A stretch of 62,669 nucleotides of DNA from Candidatus Binatia bacterium (GCA_036563615.1 DATCMB010000005.1:1-62669), one strand, 5' to 3'; shown: positions 26,818 through 36,648, numbered from the stretch's first letter. The notes: generated by a model not told the origin, from the letters alone. Made by a program: numbers and translations.

Positions 26818-27990
26818 TCACTCCCTCCCCAGGATGACGACGCTGCCGTCGCCGAAGTCGCCCCAGCCGGTCACGAGGCCGAGCTCCGCGTCCTTCACCT
26901 GCGCGGCGCCCGCCGCGCCGCGCAGCTGACGCGTCGCCTCGATCAGGTGGTTCATGCCCCACATGTGGCCCTGCGAGAGCAGGCCGCCGTGCGTGTTCAT
27001 CGGCAGCTCGCCGCCGAGCTCGATCCTGCCGTCGCGCACGAATGCACCGGCCTCGCCGCGTCCGCACAGGCCGAGCGCCTCGAGCTGCAGCAGCACGACG
27101 TAGGTGAAGCAGTCGTAGATCTGCAGGAAGTCGACGTCGTGCGGGCGGATGCCGGCCATCGCGAAGGCCTTCGGCGCGGCGAAGCTCAAGCCGATGCGGA
27201 ACATGTCCGGACGGCTCGGGATGTCGTCGGCGGGGTATGGATGGCCCTCGGCGCCGCCGAGGATCACGACCGGGCGATGACGCAGGTCGCGCGCGCGCTC
27301 GAGGCTGGTGACGACGATCGCGTTCGCGCAGTCGGTCTCGAGCGAGCAGTCGTAGAGCCGGAACGGCTCCGAGACGTAGCGCGCCGTCAAGTACTGCTCC
27401 ATGGTCAGCGGCTTGCCGCGCATCAGCGCCTTGTCGTTGAGCTGCGCGTGCTTGCGGCAGGCGAGCGCGATCGCGCCGGTGTCCTCGTCGCGCGTGCCGT
27501 AGAGCTGCTTGTGCCGCATGCAGATCCAGGCGTACATCTGCACCGGCAGCATCGCGCCGTACGGCATGTAGTAGTCCATGATGATCTCGGCGAGCGCGCT
27601 CGGCGCAAAGCCGATCTTCGGCTGGCGCGCCCCGGGCTTCGGACGGAACGCGGAGTAGCCGTTCCAGCCGACGACGACGAGGACGTTGCGCGCCACGCCG
27701 CTCGCGACCGCCATCGCCGCGCTCTGCAGCGCCGCGGTCGGACTCGCGCCGCCCATGTGCACGGTGACCGCGTAGCGCAGATCCTCGATGCCGAGGTTCG
27801 CCGCGAGCTCCTCCGTGGTCGTGAAGCCGGGCGGCGGGATGAGGCCGTCGACGTCGGCCATGGTGAGCCCCGCGTCGGCGACCGCCGCGCGCGCCGCGTC
27901 GAGCATGAGCTCGACCGGCAGCTTGTCGGCGCCGCGCACGTAGTCGGTCTCGGCGACGCCGACGATCGCCGCCTTGCCGGCGAAGCTCAC
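26818..27990 (-). CDS. Thiolase-like acyl-CoA enzyme (SCP-x/Ltp2-like), DUF35 partner
   Basis: 390 residues starting at GTG 27990, with AGGAGG six bases upstream. The thiolase fold is seen from [40 protein letters not shown] and the C-terminal [28 protein letters not shown]. The N-terminal active-site Cys of classic thiolases is missing ([22 protein letters not shown]), as is the C-terminal catalytic Cys ([14 protein letters not shown]). This pattern, with an adjacent DUF35 gene, matches the Ltp2-type aldolases and related non-thiolytic enzymes rather than acetyl-CoA acetyltransferases. The GTG overlaps the RNase R stop (GTGA), implying translational coupling. Chemistry is inferred. Confidence 0.82.
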   Translation of the reverse strand: MSFAGKAAIVGVAETDYVRGADKLPVELMLDAARAAVADAGLTMADVDGLIPPPGFTTTEELAANLGIEDLRYAVTVHMGGASPTAALQSAAMAVASGVARNVLVVVGWNGYSAFRPKPGARQPKIGFAPSALAEIIMDYYMPYGAMLPVQMYAWICMRHKQLYGTRDEDTGAIALACRKHAQLNDKALMRGKPLTMEQYLTARYVSEPFRLYDCSLETDCANAIVVTSLERARDLRHRPVVILGGAEGHPYPADDIPSRPDMFRIGLSFAAPKAFAMAGIRPHDVDFLQIYDCFTYVVLLQLEALGLCGRGEAGAFVRDGRIELGGELPMNTHGGLLSQGHMWGMNHLIEATRQLRGAAGAAQVKDAELGLVTGWGDFGDGSVVILGRE

Positions 27991-30512
27991 CGCGTCCTCC
28001 TGCTGCCCTTCTGCTTCATTCCCTTCCCCTTCTTCGCCTTCTGCTTCTGTCTCGCCTTCTGCTTCTGCTTCGGGCTCTGCCGCGCCTTCGCGTGCTGCTT
28101 CGCCTTCGCCGGACGCGCGCCCCGCTGCTCGCCGCGCCGCGCCGCCTTGCGCGCGCGACGCTCGTCGCGTCGGGCTTCGTTGCGCGCCTCGGGGCGCTCC
28201 TTTCTCGGCGGCTCCTCCGCGCGCGTCAAGCGCTCGACGAGCGCGAAGGTCACCTGACGGCGCTTGAGCGACACGTCGGTCGCCTCGACCATCAGCCGGT
28301 CGCCGAGCCGGAAGCGCTCGCCGCTGCGGCGCGCGACCAGCATCTGCGCGCGCTCGTCGAACACCAGGCGCTCGGGCAGATCCTCGGCGCGGATCAGACC
28401 CTCGACGGGATAGGCCTCGAGCTCGACGAAGATGCCGAACGGCGCGACGCCGACCACCACCGCGGGCTCGGGCTCGAGCAGGTGGCCGAGCATGAACTCG
28501 GCCTTCTTGAGGTCGAGCATCGCGCGCTCCGCGTCGACCGCCTCGCGCTCGCGCTGCGAGCTCGAGTCGGCGAGCGGCTCGAGCGCCGCGCCCTGCGCGC
28601 GCGCCACGTCGACGCGTCCGTCGAGCACGAGCCCGAGCTGGCGGTGCACGAGCAGGTCCGGGTAGCGGCGGATCGGCGACGTGAAGTGGCAGTAGCAGCG
28701 GAACGCGAGCCCGAAGTGGCCGACGTTCTCCGTGCTGTAGCGCGCCTGGGTCAGCGAGCGCAGCACCTGGCGCGAGAGCACGGTGGTGAGCGGATGCGCG
28801 GCGATGTCGCGCAGGACGCGCTGCACGTCGGGCGGCTCGACCGTCTGCTCGTAGTCGACGTGCATGCCGAAGGCGGCGAGGAAGTCGTTCAGCGCGTCGA
28901 TGTCGTCCGGCCGCGGCGGCTCGTGGATGCGGTACGGCAGCGGCACGCCGCGCTCCTCGAGGTGGCGCGCCACCGCCTGGTTCGCCTCGAGCATGAACTC
29001 CTCGATCATGCGGTGCGCGTCGTTGCGCTGCGAGAGCCGCAGCCCGATCGTGCGCCCTTCCTCGGAGAGGTCGACCAGCGCCTCGGGCAGGTCGAGGTCG
29101 AGCGAGCCCGCGGCCATGCGGCGCGCGTAAAGGCGGCGCATGAGCTCGTGCATGCGACGGAGCTGATCGAGCAGCGGCGCGAGCTCCGCGCGCCAGGCGT
29201 CGATCTGCGGCGTGTCGGCGGACGACAGCACCGCCGCGACCTGCGTGTAGGTGAGCCGCGCGCGGCTGCGGATCACGCCGCGCGTGAAGTGCGTGCCCTG
29301 ACGCTCGCCGTGGCGGTCGTAGTCGATCGCCACCGCCATGACGAGGCGGTCGCGGTCGGGCTTCAGCGAGCAGAGCTCGTTCGAGAGCCGCTCGGGCAGC
29401 ATCGGGATCGCGCGGTCGGGGAAGTAGACGCTGGTGCCGCGCAGGATCGCCTCGCCATCGAGCGCCGAGCCCGGGCGCACGTAGTGCGAGACGTCGGCGA
29501 TCGCGACCCACAGCCGCTGCCCGCCGTTCGGACGCGGCTCGAGGCAGACGGCGTCGTCGAAGTCGCGCGCGGTCTCGCCGTCGATCGTGACGAACGGCAG
29601 CGCGCGCAGGTCCTCGCGGCCCGCGAAGTCCGACTCCGCCGGATCGAGCGGCAGGCGCTCGGCCTCTGCCGCGACCTCGGGCGGGAACTCGATGCGCAGC
29701 CCGTGCTCGAGCGCGATGGTGAGGAACTGCACCTCGGGGTCGTTGGCGTCGCCGAGGATGCGCTCGAGCGACACCACGGGCGGACGCGGCGGCGCCGGTC
29801 CGCGCACCACGCGGCCGACCGCGAGGCGGCCCTCGTCCTGCGAGCTCGGCTCGATCCCGCCCTCGACGGCGAACACCGGCAGCACGTCGCTGTCGGGCAG
29901 CAGCACCCATGGCAGCGATCTGCGTCCGCCGGTTCCGGGCAGACGCGGCATCCGGCTCCGGCGCAGCTCGCCGACCACGAGCTGCGCCGCGCGCCGCACG
30001 ACGCGCACGATCTCGCCGACGACGCGGTCGCCGCCGCGCGGCCCGCCCCGCGTCCGGCGCACGATGCGCGCCTCGACGACGTCGCCGTGCATCGCCTCGC
30101 CCTCGTCGCCGGCCGGGATGAAGATGTCGCTCGGGTAGTCGCGTCCTTCCTCGCCGAGGACGGCGACGAAGCCGTAGCCGCTGCGCGTCCGGCTGTAGCG
30201 GCCCTCGACCTTCGCGTGGTGGCGCAGCCGCAGCGCGCTTTGACGACGGCTGCGCGCGTCGCGCGCCGCGCCGTCCGTACGTCGGGCGACGCGCTGCACG
30301 TCGATCGGGCGCAGGAACTGGTAGCGCGTCTTGCCGACGCGCCGCAGGCGTCCGCGCTCGACCTCGCCCTCGAGCAGGCGCACGAGGCCACGACGGTCGT
30401 AGCGCTCGAGCTCGAGCCGTCGTGCCAGGTCGTTGACCGACAGCGGGCGCGGCGCTGCGCTCTCGAGCGCCGCCACCAGCTCTTCCAGGAGCCGCTCGTC
30501 CTCAGCCGTCAT
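27987..30512 (-). CDS. rnr: Ribonuclease R (VacB/RNB family exoribonuclease)
   Basis: 841 residues from the ATG at 30512. Domain order: winged helix (about 5-70, [36 protein letters not shown]), cold-shock domains (about 105-230, [23 protein letters not shown]), RNB catalytic core (about 285-620, [15 protein letters not shown] with the metal-binding Asp cluster at ~312-318; [17 protein letters not shown]), S1 domain (about 680-760) and a 60-residue Lys/Gln/Arg-rich tail. It degrades structured RNA 3' to 5' and acts in rRNA quality control. The basic tail is typical of RNase R and may bind ribosomes. The thiolase-like gene starts inside its stop codon, an unusual pairing. Confidence 0.92.
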   Translation of the reverse strand: MTAEDERLLEELVAALESAAPRPLSVNDLARRLELERYDRRGLVRLLEGEVERGRLRRVGKTRYQFLRPIDVQRVARRTDGAARDARSRRQSALRLRHHAKVEGRYSRTRSGYGFVAVLGEEGRDYPSDIFIPAGDEGEAMHGDVVEARIVRRTRGGPRGGDRVVGEIVRVVRRAAQLVVGELRRSRMPRLPGTGGRRSLPWVLLPDSDVLPVFAVEGGIEPSSQDEGRLAVGRVVRGPAPPRPPVVSLERILGDANDPEVQFLTIALEHGLRIEFPPEVAAEAERLPLDPAESDFAGREDLRALPFVTIDGETARDFDDAVCLEPRPNGGQRLWVAIADVSHYVRPGSALDGEAILRGTSVYFPDRAIPMLPERLSNELCSLKPDRDRLVMAVAIDYDRHGERQGTHFTRGVIRSRARLTYTQVAAVLSSADTPQIDAWRAELAPLLDQLRRMHELMRRLYARRMAAGSLDLDLPEALVDLSEEGRTIGLRLSQRNDAHRMIEEFMLEANQAVARHLEERGVPLPYRIHEPPRPDDIDALNDFLAAFGMHVDYEQTVEPPDVQRVLRDIAAHPLTTVLSRQVLRSLTQARYSTENVGHFGLAFRCYCHFTSPIRRYPDLLVHRQLGLVLDGRVDVARAQGAALEPLADSSSQREREAVDAERAMLDLKKAEFMLGHLLEPEPAVVVGVAPFGIFVELEAYPVEGLIRAEDLPERLVFDERAQMLVARRSGERFRLGDRLMVEATDVSLKRRQVTFALVERLTRAEEPPRKERPEARNEARRDERRARKAARRGEQRGARPAKAKQHAKARQSPKQKQKARQKQKAKKGKGMKQKGSRRTR

Positions 30513-31027
30513 CCCGCTCCGTCTATCGAGTCCGGGGGGCGGGGGCGAGAGCCGGGACGCTCTCGGCGCCATCGGGGTGACGCACGGGCGTCGCCCCTGT
30601 CATGAGCTTGACGCGATCCGCGGGGCACGCAGCTCGCCGGGTCAACGAAGATGCGGGTTTCGCGGGGGAGCGCGCTGGCATGCGAGGTGCTCCTTGCTCG
30701 AGCCATCACGCAGCGTCGCACGGGGCCGAGGGGTGCTCGTGGGGATGGGCTGGACGAAGGTCGGCGGCGCTGGTGATCGTGGATGGGTGGTGGTGATGGG
30801 GGACGTCGGCGGGCGCGCGGGCGCCCGCGCCGACGCGATTCAAAGGATCGATCGGGCGTGGGGTGACGGCAGCAGGAGGGCTTCCGTCGTCGCCGCGCCG
30901 GGTCGTCCGAACAACGTGACTCGCCGAAACGACAACGGGCCCGCCGACCGCGTCAGCGCGATCGGTCGGGCCCGTCGTCGTCGAGCACGTGGAGCGCACG
31001 CCCGATCGCGTCCGCTCCGTGCGGCCA
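30513..31027. other. Long intergenic region between leftward genes
   Basis: About 515 bp with no credible gene on either strand. It should contain the RNase R promoter on its left side. It holds two GC-rich dyads. One at about 30808-30836 (GTCGGCG...CGCCGAC) has no obvious partner gene. The other is the terminator-like hairpin next to the amidohydrolase stop, listed separately. Confidence 0.55.
30930..30980 (-). terminator. Hairpin after the amidohydrolase gene
   Basis: CGACAACGGGCCCG-CCG-ACCG (30930-30950) pairs with CGGTCGGGCCCGTCGTCG (30963-30980): about 17 pairs, one mismatch and a 3-nt bulge, 12-nt loop. Read leftward it lies ~50 bases beyond the stop at 31028 and is followed by TTGTCGTTT, giving a weak T-rich tail. 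It would end the TetR-linked catabolic transcript. Confidence 0.58.
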
Positions 31028-32086
31028 TCAGAGGTTGTAGAGCTTCGCCGCGTTGTCGCCGAGGATCTTCTTCTTCGTCTTCTCGGAGAGGTCGTTGCGC
31101 TCGGCGATCAGCTTGACCGTGTCCGGGAACGCGCAGTCCCAGTGGTAGTAGTCGGACGCGTAGATGATCCGGTCGTCGCCGCAGAGCTTCACGACCTCGG
31201 GGATCATCTGCTCGTCGGGATCGCACGAGATCCAGCAGTTCGAGTAGAAGTACTCGCTCGGCTTGCGATCGATGTTCGGCGCCTGCTCGGGCATCTTCTC
31301 GTAGTGCTCGTCGAGGCGCCACAGCCAGAACGGCAGCCAGCCGCAGCCCGACTCCATGAACGCGACGCGCAGCTTCGGGAAGCGGTGGATGATGCCGCCG
31401 ACGCAGAACGAGTCGAGCGCGATCATGTTGCCGACCGGGTGCGTGATGGCGTGCACCTCGAGGCGCGTGTTGAAGCGATCGACGCACACCGGGTACTGGT
31501 CCGGCGCCTGACCGCCGCCGTGGATGCACACCGGCACGCCGAGGCGCTCCGCCTCGGCCCACACGACGTCGAACGACGGGTGGTCGAGGTTCTTCTCGCG
31601 CACGTGCTGCGTGCACACCATGCCGACCAGGCCGAGCTCGGTGACCGCGCGGCGTAGCTCCTTCGCCGCGAGCTCCGGATCGATCATCGGCAGCTTGGCG
31701 AGCGCGAAGACGCGTCCCTTGCCCTCCTTGCAGAACGCCGCCTTGGAGTTGTTCAGCGCCTGGCAGAGCGCGAGCGAGAACTCGGGGTCGAGCATCGCCC
31801 ACTCCTCGCCCGCGCCGCCGGGGAAGGTGACGGTGACGTCGATGCCCTCGAGGTCCATGTCCTCGAGCCGCAGCTTGGGATCGTTCATCCCCGGGCGGAT
31901 CGAGAACTTGTCGCCCTTGCGCGCCTGACCGCCGCCGGGCAGCGGCAGCCGCGAGTAGTGCTGCTTGATCTTCTCGCGGTACTCCGCGAGGCGCGGCTTG
32001 AACTTCTCGGGGATCGCGTCCTGCCAGTTGGCGAACTCGCCGCCGTGACCGTCGGCGTCGATGACGTGGAACCCATACTTGCCCAT
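31028..32086 (-). CDS. Amidohydrolase family 2 (ACMSD/gamma-resorcylate-decarboxylase-like)
   Basis: 352 residues, ATG preceded by GGGAGA. The TIM-barrel amidohydrolase-2 pattern is seen: N-terminal VIDADGHGGE replaces the usual HxH (a D-x-D-x-H variant seen in this subfamily), VPVCIHGGGQAPDQ gives the metal His, and the C-terminal RIIYASDYYHWDCAFPDTVKLI supplies the last Asp/His set. A long segment SGCGWLPFWLWRLDEHYEKMPE is characteristic of the ACMSD-like branch, which decarboxylates or hydrolyses cyclic compounds. It is last in the TetR-linked gene cluster. Substrate unknown. Confidence 0.85.
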   Translation of the reverse strand: MGKYGFHVIDADGHGGEFANWQDAIPEKFKPRLAEYREKIKQHYSRLPLPGGGQARKGDKFSIRPGMNDPKLRLEDMDLEGIDVTVTFPGGAGEEWAMLDPEFSLALCQALNNSKAAFCKEGKGRVFALAKLPMIDPELAAKELRRAVTELGLVGMVCTQHVREKNLDHPSFDVVWAEAERLGVPVCIHGGGQAPDQYPVCVDRFNTRLEVHAITHPVGNMIALDSFCVGGIIHRFPKLRVAFMESGCGWLPFWLWRLDEHYEKMPEQAPNIDRKPSEYFYSNCWISCDPDEQMIPEVVKLCGDDRIIYASDYYHWDCAFPDTVKLIAERNDLSEKTKKKILGDNAAKLYNL

Positions 32087-32102
32087 GTGGGTTTCTCCCT
32101 TC

Positions 32103-33176
32103 CTATTCCTTCATGTCGAAGACGCCGCGGGCGAGGTCGCCGCGCTCGAGGTCCGCGATCGCGCGATTGACGTCGCGCAACGCGTACTGGCGCGTGATCA
32201 GCTCGTCGATCTTGAGCCGCCCGCTGAGATAGAGCTCCGCCAGCATCGGGAAGTCGTGCTGCGGACGCGCCGTGCCGTAGCGACAGCCGAGGATCGCGCG
32301 GTCGAGGCGCAGCGCGTTGACCAGGAAGTCGGCGCGCGCGTCGAGCTTCGGCACGCCGACGACGGTCAGCGTGCCGCCCGGAGCAAGCGAAGAAAATGCC
32401 TGCTCGATCGCGCTCAGGCTGCCGACCGCCTCGAACGCGTAGTCGACGCCGCGGCCGCGCGTCAGGTCCTTCACCGCCTGCACCGGATCGGTCTCGCGCG
32501 CGTCGATCACGTCGGTCGCGCCGAAGCGCCGCGCCCACTCGAGCTTCGCCGGCATCAGGTCGACCGCGATGATGCGCCCCGCGCCGGCGAGGATCCCGCC
32601 CTGGATGATGTTGAGGCCGATGCCGCCCGCGCCGAACACCGCCATCGAGCGTCCGGCCTCGACCTTCGCCCGGTTCAGCACCGCGCCGACGCCGGTCATG
32701 ATGCCGCAGCCGATCAGCGCGGCCTGCGCCATCGGCATCTCCTTCGGCATCGGGATCGCGCTCGACACCTTGACGACCGTGCGCTGCGCGAACGTCGAGG
32801 TGTTGGCGAATTGATACGCCGGCTTGCCGCGCACGGTGAACGGCGTGCCGGGTCGCGGCGCGTTGTGGCACAGCGTCGGACGGCCGACGTCGCACTCCGG
32901 GCAGTGGCCGCAGTGCGCGAGCGTCGACAGCACGACCGGGTCGCCTTCCTTGAGCGTCCGCACGCCGGGCCCGAGCGCCTCGACGTAGCCCGCGCCCTCG
33001 TGGCCCATGACCGTCGGCCGCGGCGTCGGGAAGGTGCCGTTGATCGCGCTCACGTCGGAGTGGCAGAGCCCCGCCGCCTCGATCGCGACGCGCACCTCGC
33101 CTTCCTGCGGATCGCGGACCTCGACCTCCTCGACCGAGACCGGGGCCCCGACCTCGTGGAACACCGCTGCCAGCAT
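32103..33176 (-). CDS. Zn-dependent alcohol dehydrogenase (MDR family)
   Basis: 357 residues; GGGAGG precedes the ATG at 33176. Catalytic zinc ligands are Cys38 in GLCHSD and His59 in VMGHEGAGYV; the structural zinc loop is CGHCPECDVGRPTLC (about 89-103). The NAD(P) site is SMAVFGAGGIGLNIIQG (about 180-195). The RTAxPQHDFPMLAEL and YALRDVNRAIADLERGD end is typical of class III-like/aryl-alcohol dehydrogenases. It would oxidise an alcohol to an aldehyde, which the aldehyde dehydrogenase gene 27 bp upstream in the same transcript could take further. Confidence 0.88.
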   Translation of the reverse strand: MLAAVFHEVGAPVSVEEVEVRDPQEGEVRVAIEAAGLCHSDVSAINGTFPTPRPTVMGHEGAGYVEALGPGVRTLKEGDPVVLSTLAHCGHCPECDVGRPTLCHNAPRPGTPFTVRGKPAYQFANTSTFAQRTVVKVSSAIPMPKEMPMAQAALIGCGIMTGVGAVLNRAKVEAGRSMAVFGAGGIGLNIIQGGILAGAGRIIAVDLMPAKLEWARRFGATDVIDARETDPVQAVKDLTRGRGVDYAFEAVGSLSAIEQAFSSLAPGGTLTVVGVPKLDARADFLVNALRLDRAILGCRYGTARPQHDFPMLAELYLSGRLKIDELITRQYALRDVNRAIADLERGDLARGVFDMKE

Positions 33177-33202
33177 GTCTCGACGCTGCCTCCCCTGCTC
33201 CG

Positions 33203-34675
33203 TCAGCTCGCCCAGCCGACGTACTTGAGCTCGCTGTAGGTTGCGAGCGCGAAGCGTCCGCCGTCGCGGCCGATGCCGCTCATCTTGTAGCCGCCGAACG
33301 GCGCGTCGGGATTCGGCGGCGCGCCGTTGATCTGCACGGTTCCGGTGCGCATCGCGCGCGCGACGCGCAGCCCGCGCGCGGTGTCGCGCGTCCAGACGTA
33401 GCCGTAGAGGCCGAAGTCCGAGTCGTTGGCGATCGCGATCGCCTCCTCCTCGGTCTTGAAGCGGATCGCGGTGATCACCGGGCCGAAGATCTCCTCGCGC
33501 GCGATCGTCATGTCGTTGGTCGCCTCGGTGAAGAGCGTCGGCTCGTAGTAGAAGCCGCGGCTCGGCGTCTCGGGACGCTTGCCGCCGCACGCGAGCTTCG
33601 CGCCCTCCTCGATGCCGATCTTCACGTAGCGCTCGACGCGCTCGCGCTGCCCGCGCGAGACGAGCGGACCGACCACGACGCCCGGCTCGTGCGGGTCGCC
33701 GATCTTGAGCCTGGGTGCCGCCGCCGCCATGCGCGCGGTGAACTGGTCGTAGATCGAGTCCTCGACCAAGAGCCGCGTCGGCGCGATGCAGATCTGACCC
33801 GAGTGGAAGGTCCAGACGCTCATCGCGGTGCCGAGCGCCCGCTCGAGGTCGGCGTCGGCGAAGACGATGTTCGCCGACTTGCCGCCGAGCTCCATCAGCG
33901 TGCGCTTGAGCGTGCGTCCCGCCGCTTCCTCGATCTTGCGTCCGACGAGCGAGCTGCCGGTGAACGAGATCATGTCGACCTCGGGCGCGACGGTCAGCGC
34001 CTCGCCGATCTCCGGTCCGGAGCCGCAGACGAAGTTCACCACGCCGGGCGGCAGCACCTCGCCGACGATGCGCGCGAGCTCGGCGACGCCCATCGGGTCG
34101 AGCGGCGGCGGCTTGATCACCACCGTGTTGCCGCACGCGAGCGCCGGTCCGATCTTGCCGGCGCAGTTGGTGAGCGGGAAGTTGAACGGGCTGATGCAGG
34201 CGACGACGCCGACCGGCTCGCGCACGACGATCCCGCTCGCGAGCGTCGCCGAGCTGCCGGCGACGCCCGGACGCTCGAGCGGCGGCATCGGCTGCAGGTC
34301 GGGCTCGCGCGCGAGCTCGGCGTACTTCTCGAGGCGCGTCACGACTTCCGCGACCTGCAGGCGCTCGGCGATCGGCTTCAGCGCGCCGGTCTCGGCGATC
34401 GTCAGCTCGACCAGATCCGGCACCGCGGCGCGGAACCTCGCCGCCGCCTCGGCGAGCAGCTTGCCGCGCTCGGCGCCGCTCATGCGCGGCCAGGGCCCGC
34501 GGTCGAACGCCGCGCGCGCCGCGCGCGCGGCCTCGCGCACCTGCTCGAGCGAGCACTCGGGGGCGTATCCCGCGACCTCCTCGGTCGCCGGGTTGATGAT
34601 CTCGTAGGTGCCGTTCGCGGCGCGGACCCACTCGCCGCCGATCAGCACCCGATCGTAAACCGGAGGGTTGCTCAC
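33203..34675 (-). CDS. NAD(P)-dependent aldehyde dehydrogenase
   Basis: 490 residues from a GTG start. Complete ALDH motifs: PVGVVACISPFNFPLTNCAGKIGPALACGNTVVIKPP (cofactor), SFTGSSLVGRKI, catalytic Glu in TLMELGGKSANIVF (about 262), catalytic Cys296 in HSGQICIAPTRLLVED, and EEIFGPVITAIRFKTEEEAIAIANDSDFGLYGYVWT. It oxidises an aldehyde to the acid, probably the product of the neighbouring alcohol dehydrogenase. It lies between the LLM oxidoreductase (82 bp upstream) and the dehydrogenase gene in the same orientation. Confidence 0.9.
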   Translation of the reverse strand: MSNPPVYDRVLIGGEWVRAANGTYEIINPATEEVAGYAPECSLEQVREAARAARAAFDRGPWPRMSGAERGKLLAEAAARFRAAVPDLVELTIAETGALKPIAERLQVAEVVTRLEKYAELAREPDLQPMPPLERPGVAGSSATLASGIVVREPVGVVACISPFNFPLTNCAGKIGPALACGNTVVIKPPPLDPMGVAELARIVGEVLPPGVVNFVCGSGPEIGEALTVAPEVDMISFTGSSLVGRKIEEAAGRTLKRTLMELGGKSANIVFADADLERALGTAMSVWTFHSGQICIAPTRLLVEDSIYDQFTARMAAAAPRLKIGDPHEPGVVVGPLVSRGQRERVERYVKIGIEEGAKLACGGKRPETPSRGFYYEPTLFTEATNDMTIAREEIFGPVITAIRFKTEEEAIAIANDSDFGLYGYVWTRDTARGLRVARAMRTGTVQINGAPPNPDAPFGGYKMSGIGRDGGRFALATYSELKYVGWAS

Positions 34676-34757
34676 CAGACGATCCCACCCTGCGGGCGCG
34701 CCGTGCGCCCGACGTCGTCTGGCTTATCGCCCTCGCCCGGCCGAGGAAGCAAGCGCG

Positions 34758-35876
34758 TCACGCCGCCTGCGCCAGCGCCGCCTCGCGCAGGCGCGTCGTG
34801 CGATGCACGGGATCGCGGTCGAAGCGCGGCAGCACGTGCTTGCCGAAGGTCTCGATCGAGCGCAGCACGTGCTTCTGGTCCATGACCATGGTGAGCGGCG
34901 CGTAGATGAGCTGGTCGACGCCGATCTCCTCGTACTGCTGGATCGAGGCCGCGATCTCGTCCGGCGAGCCGATCATGTAGCCGCCGGCGCGGGTGCGCTG
35001 CGCGAGCTGCTCGGGCGTCGGCTCCGGGACCTTCACCGGCCCGGTCTTCGGCAACCCGGCGGGACGCGGCACCGAGTCGAGCCACTTGAAGAAGAACTCG
35101 AGGAACTGGCCGGTCTTCGCCTTGCTGAACAGGTAGCGCGCCTCGTCGCCGTCCTCGAGGCAGAACATCTGGCTCGTCACGGCAATGTTGTCATTGACGA
35201 AGCCGCCGATCGGGTTGCGGCACTTGGCGATGGCCTCCTTGTAGGCCGCGATCAGCGGCTTCACGTCCTCGATGGTGCCGTTGACGAAGCACAGCGCGCC
35301 GAGGCCGAGCTCGCCCGCGAGCGTGAAGGTCGACGGGCTCGAGCACGCGAGCCAGATCGGCGGGTTCGGCTTCGAGAACGGCTTCGGCAGCACGTTGCGC
35401 TGCGGCATGCGGAACGACTTGCCCTCGTAGGCGTAGGGCACGTCGCGCCACATGCGCGGGATCTGCTCGATCGACTCGCGCCAGAGGTCCTTGGTCGCGT
35501 CCGCCGAGGGGATGTCGAATCCGCCCCACTCCGCCGACGACGAGCCGCGTCCGGTGCCGAACTCGACGCGGCCCTCGGTCAGGTGGTCGAGCGTCGCGAT
35601 GCGCTCGGCGACGCGCGCCGGGTGATTGACGGGTGCGGTGATGTTGACGATCGCGTGCCCGACGTGCAGCCGCGGGGCACGCGCCGCGACGAAGCTCAGG
35701 AAGACCTCCGGCGCGGGCTGGTGCGAGTAGTGCTCGAGGAAGTGGTGCTCGGGCGCCCAGTCGTACTTGAAGCCCGCCGCCTCGACCGCCAGCGCGACGT
35801 CGACCTCGCGGATGAACCGCGTGTGCTCGTCCTCGCCGGGCGGCACGTGCATCTGGGAAAAGATTCCGAACTCCAT
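34758..35876 (-). CDS. LLM-class (luciferase-like) monooxygenase, first gene of the TetR-linked cluster
   Basis: 372 residues; GGGAGGG lies before the ATG. Bacterial-luciferase-type TIM barrel: MEFGIFSQMHVPPGEDEHTRFIREVDVALAVEAAGFKYDWAPEHHFLEHYSHQPAPEVFLSFVAARAPRLHVGHAIVNI, then HPARVAERIATLDHLTEGRVEFGTGRG and GGYMIGSPDEIAASIQQYEEIGVDQLIY. Such proteins are flavin-dependent monooxygenases needing a separate reductase; no reductase gene is seen here. Its promoter overlaps the TetR-type operator, so it should be the controlled entry gene of the pathway (oxygenation, alcohol, aldehyde, acid, ring hydrolysis). Confidence 0.87.
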   Translation of the reverse strand: MEFGIFSQMHVPPGEDEHTRFIREVDVALAVEAAGFKYDWAPEHHFLEHYSHQPAPEVFLSFVAARAPRLHVGHAIVNITAPVNHPARVAERIATLDHLTEGRVEFGTGRGSSSAEWGGFDIPSADATKDLWRESIEQIPRMWRDVPYAYEGKSFRMPQRNVLPKPFSKPNPPIWLACSSPSTFTLAGELGLGALCFVNGTIEDVKPLIAAYKEAIAKCRNPIGGFVNDNIAVTSQMFCLEDGDEARYLFSKAKTGQFLEFFFKWLDSVPRPAGLPKTGPVKVPEPTPEQLAQRTRAGGYMIGSPDEIAASIQQYEEIGVDQLIYAPLTMVMDQKHVLRSIETFGKHVLPRFDRDPVHRTTRLREAALAQAA

Positions 35877-35901
35877 GGCTCGACCCTCCCTCGGCTGGTG
35901 A

Positions 35902-35923
35902 TTTCCGAATTACCATTCGGAAA
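35902..35923. promoter_or_regulatory. Perfect palindromic operator (TetR-type)
   Basis: TTTCCGAAT (35902-35910) and ATTCGGAAA (35915-35923) are exact reverse complements around a 4-bp centre. Size and symmetry suit a TetR dimer. It lies between the divergent LLM gene and tetR gene, and overlaps the predicted -10 of the LLM promoter. Confidence 0.78.
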
Positions 35924-35936
35924 ATCGACTTGTCAA
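35907..35936 (-). promoter_or_regulatory. Predicted sigma-70 promoter of the LLM gene cluster
   Basis: On the reverse strand TTGACA (35936-35931) and TAATTC (35912-35907) are 18 bp apart. The palindromic operator covers the -10 and part of the spacer, so a bound repressor would block RNA polymerase. AT-rich DNA here stands out from the surroundings. Confidence 0.6.
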
Positions 35937-35970
35937 TCAATTTCGCTATGCTAAGATTTCGTCGATTCGA

Positions 35971-36648
35971 ATGGCTTCTCGGACGACGAGACGCACCCCG
36001 CCACGCGACGCGCGCTCGGGCGCGGCGGTGGCGCGCGCCGCGAGCCCGCGCGCGGCGGCGCGCGCGGCGCGCGAGTCGGTCTACCGCGAGCACATCCTCG
36101 CGGCCGGCGAGAAGGTCTTCGCCGAGCAGGACTTCGAGTCGGCGAAGGTGCAGGACATCTCGCGCCTCGCCGAACTCTCGATGGGCTCGATCTACGCGCT
36201 CTTTCCGAGCAAGGAGCACATCTACGCGTCGATCATCGAGAAGCGCGGCAACGAGCTGTTCGCGCTCGTGCAGGACATCGTCGCACAGGACCGCGAGCCG
36301 CTCGACGCGCTCGAGGCGCTGGCGACGGCGTACATCGACTACTTCTACACGCACACCGATTTCCTGCGCATGAACCTGCGCACCGGCGCGGCCTGGGCGC
36401 TGCGCATGACCTACCCCGGAACGCGCGCCGCGCTCGCCGACACGATCCACGGCCTGCAGGCGCAGATCTTCGCGCGCGGCGTCGCGTCGGGCGTCTTCAT
36501 CGACGAGGACCCGGCCTACCTCGCCGTGCTGTTCAGCGGCATCGACCAGATCCACCTCGCGCACTGGGTCGCGAACGGCATGAAGGACTCGCGCGAGGAG
36601 CTGCGCGACCGCCTGCTGCGCGTCGTGCGCAAGACCTTCCTGCGCTGA
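35971..36648 (+). CDS. TetR-family transcriptional regulator
   Basis: 225 residues. After a basic, Ala/Arg-rich ~35-residue leader comes a TetR helix-turn-helix: REHILAAGEKVFAEQDFESAKVQDISRLAELSMGSIYALFPSKEHIYASIIEKRG (about 38-92). The rest is the all-helical ligand-binding/dimer domain (AYIDYFYTHTDFLRMNLRTGAAW, LAVLFSGIDQIHLAHWVANG). It is divergent from the LLM/ALDH/ADH/amidohydrolase set, with a perfect palindrome between, and so probably represses that set until a pathway substrate binds. A possible -10 TATGCT (35947) leaves a leader of only about 12 bases and no Shine-Dalgarno is visible, so translation may be leaderless. Confidence 0.87.
   Translation: MASRTTRRTPPRDARSGAAVARAASPRAAARAARESVYREHILAAGEKVFAEQDFESAKVQDISRLAELSMGSIYALFPSKEHIYASIIEKRGNELFALVQDIVAQDREPLDALEALATAYIDYFYTHTDFLRMNLRTGAAWALRMTYPGTRAALADTIHGLQAQIFARGVASGVFIDEDPAYLAVLFSGIDQIHLAHWVANGMKDSREELRDRLLRVVRKTFLR

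Noticed and set aside
30808..30836. GC palindrome GTCGGCG...CGCCGAC in the 30.5-31.0 kb gap
   Set aside because: No gene ends at this point in a suitable orientation, so a terminator role could not be supported.
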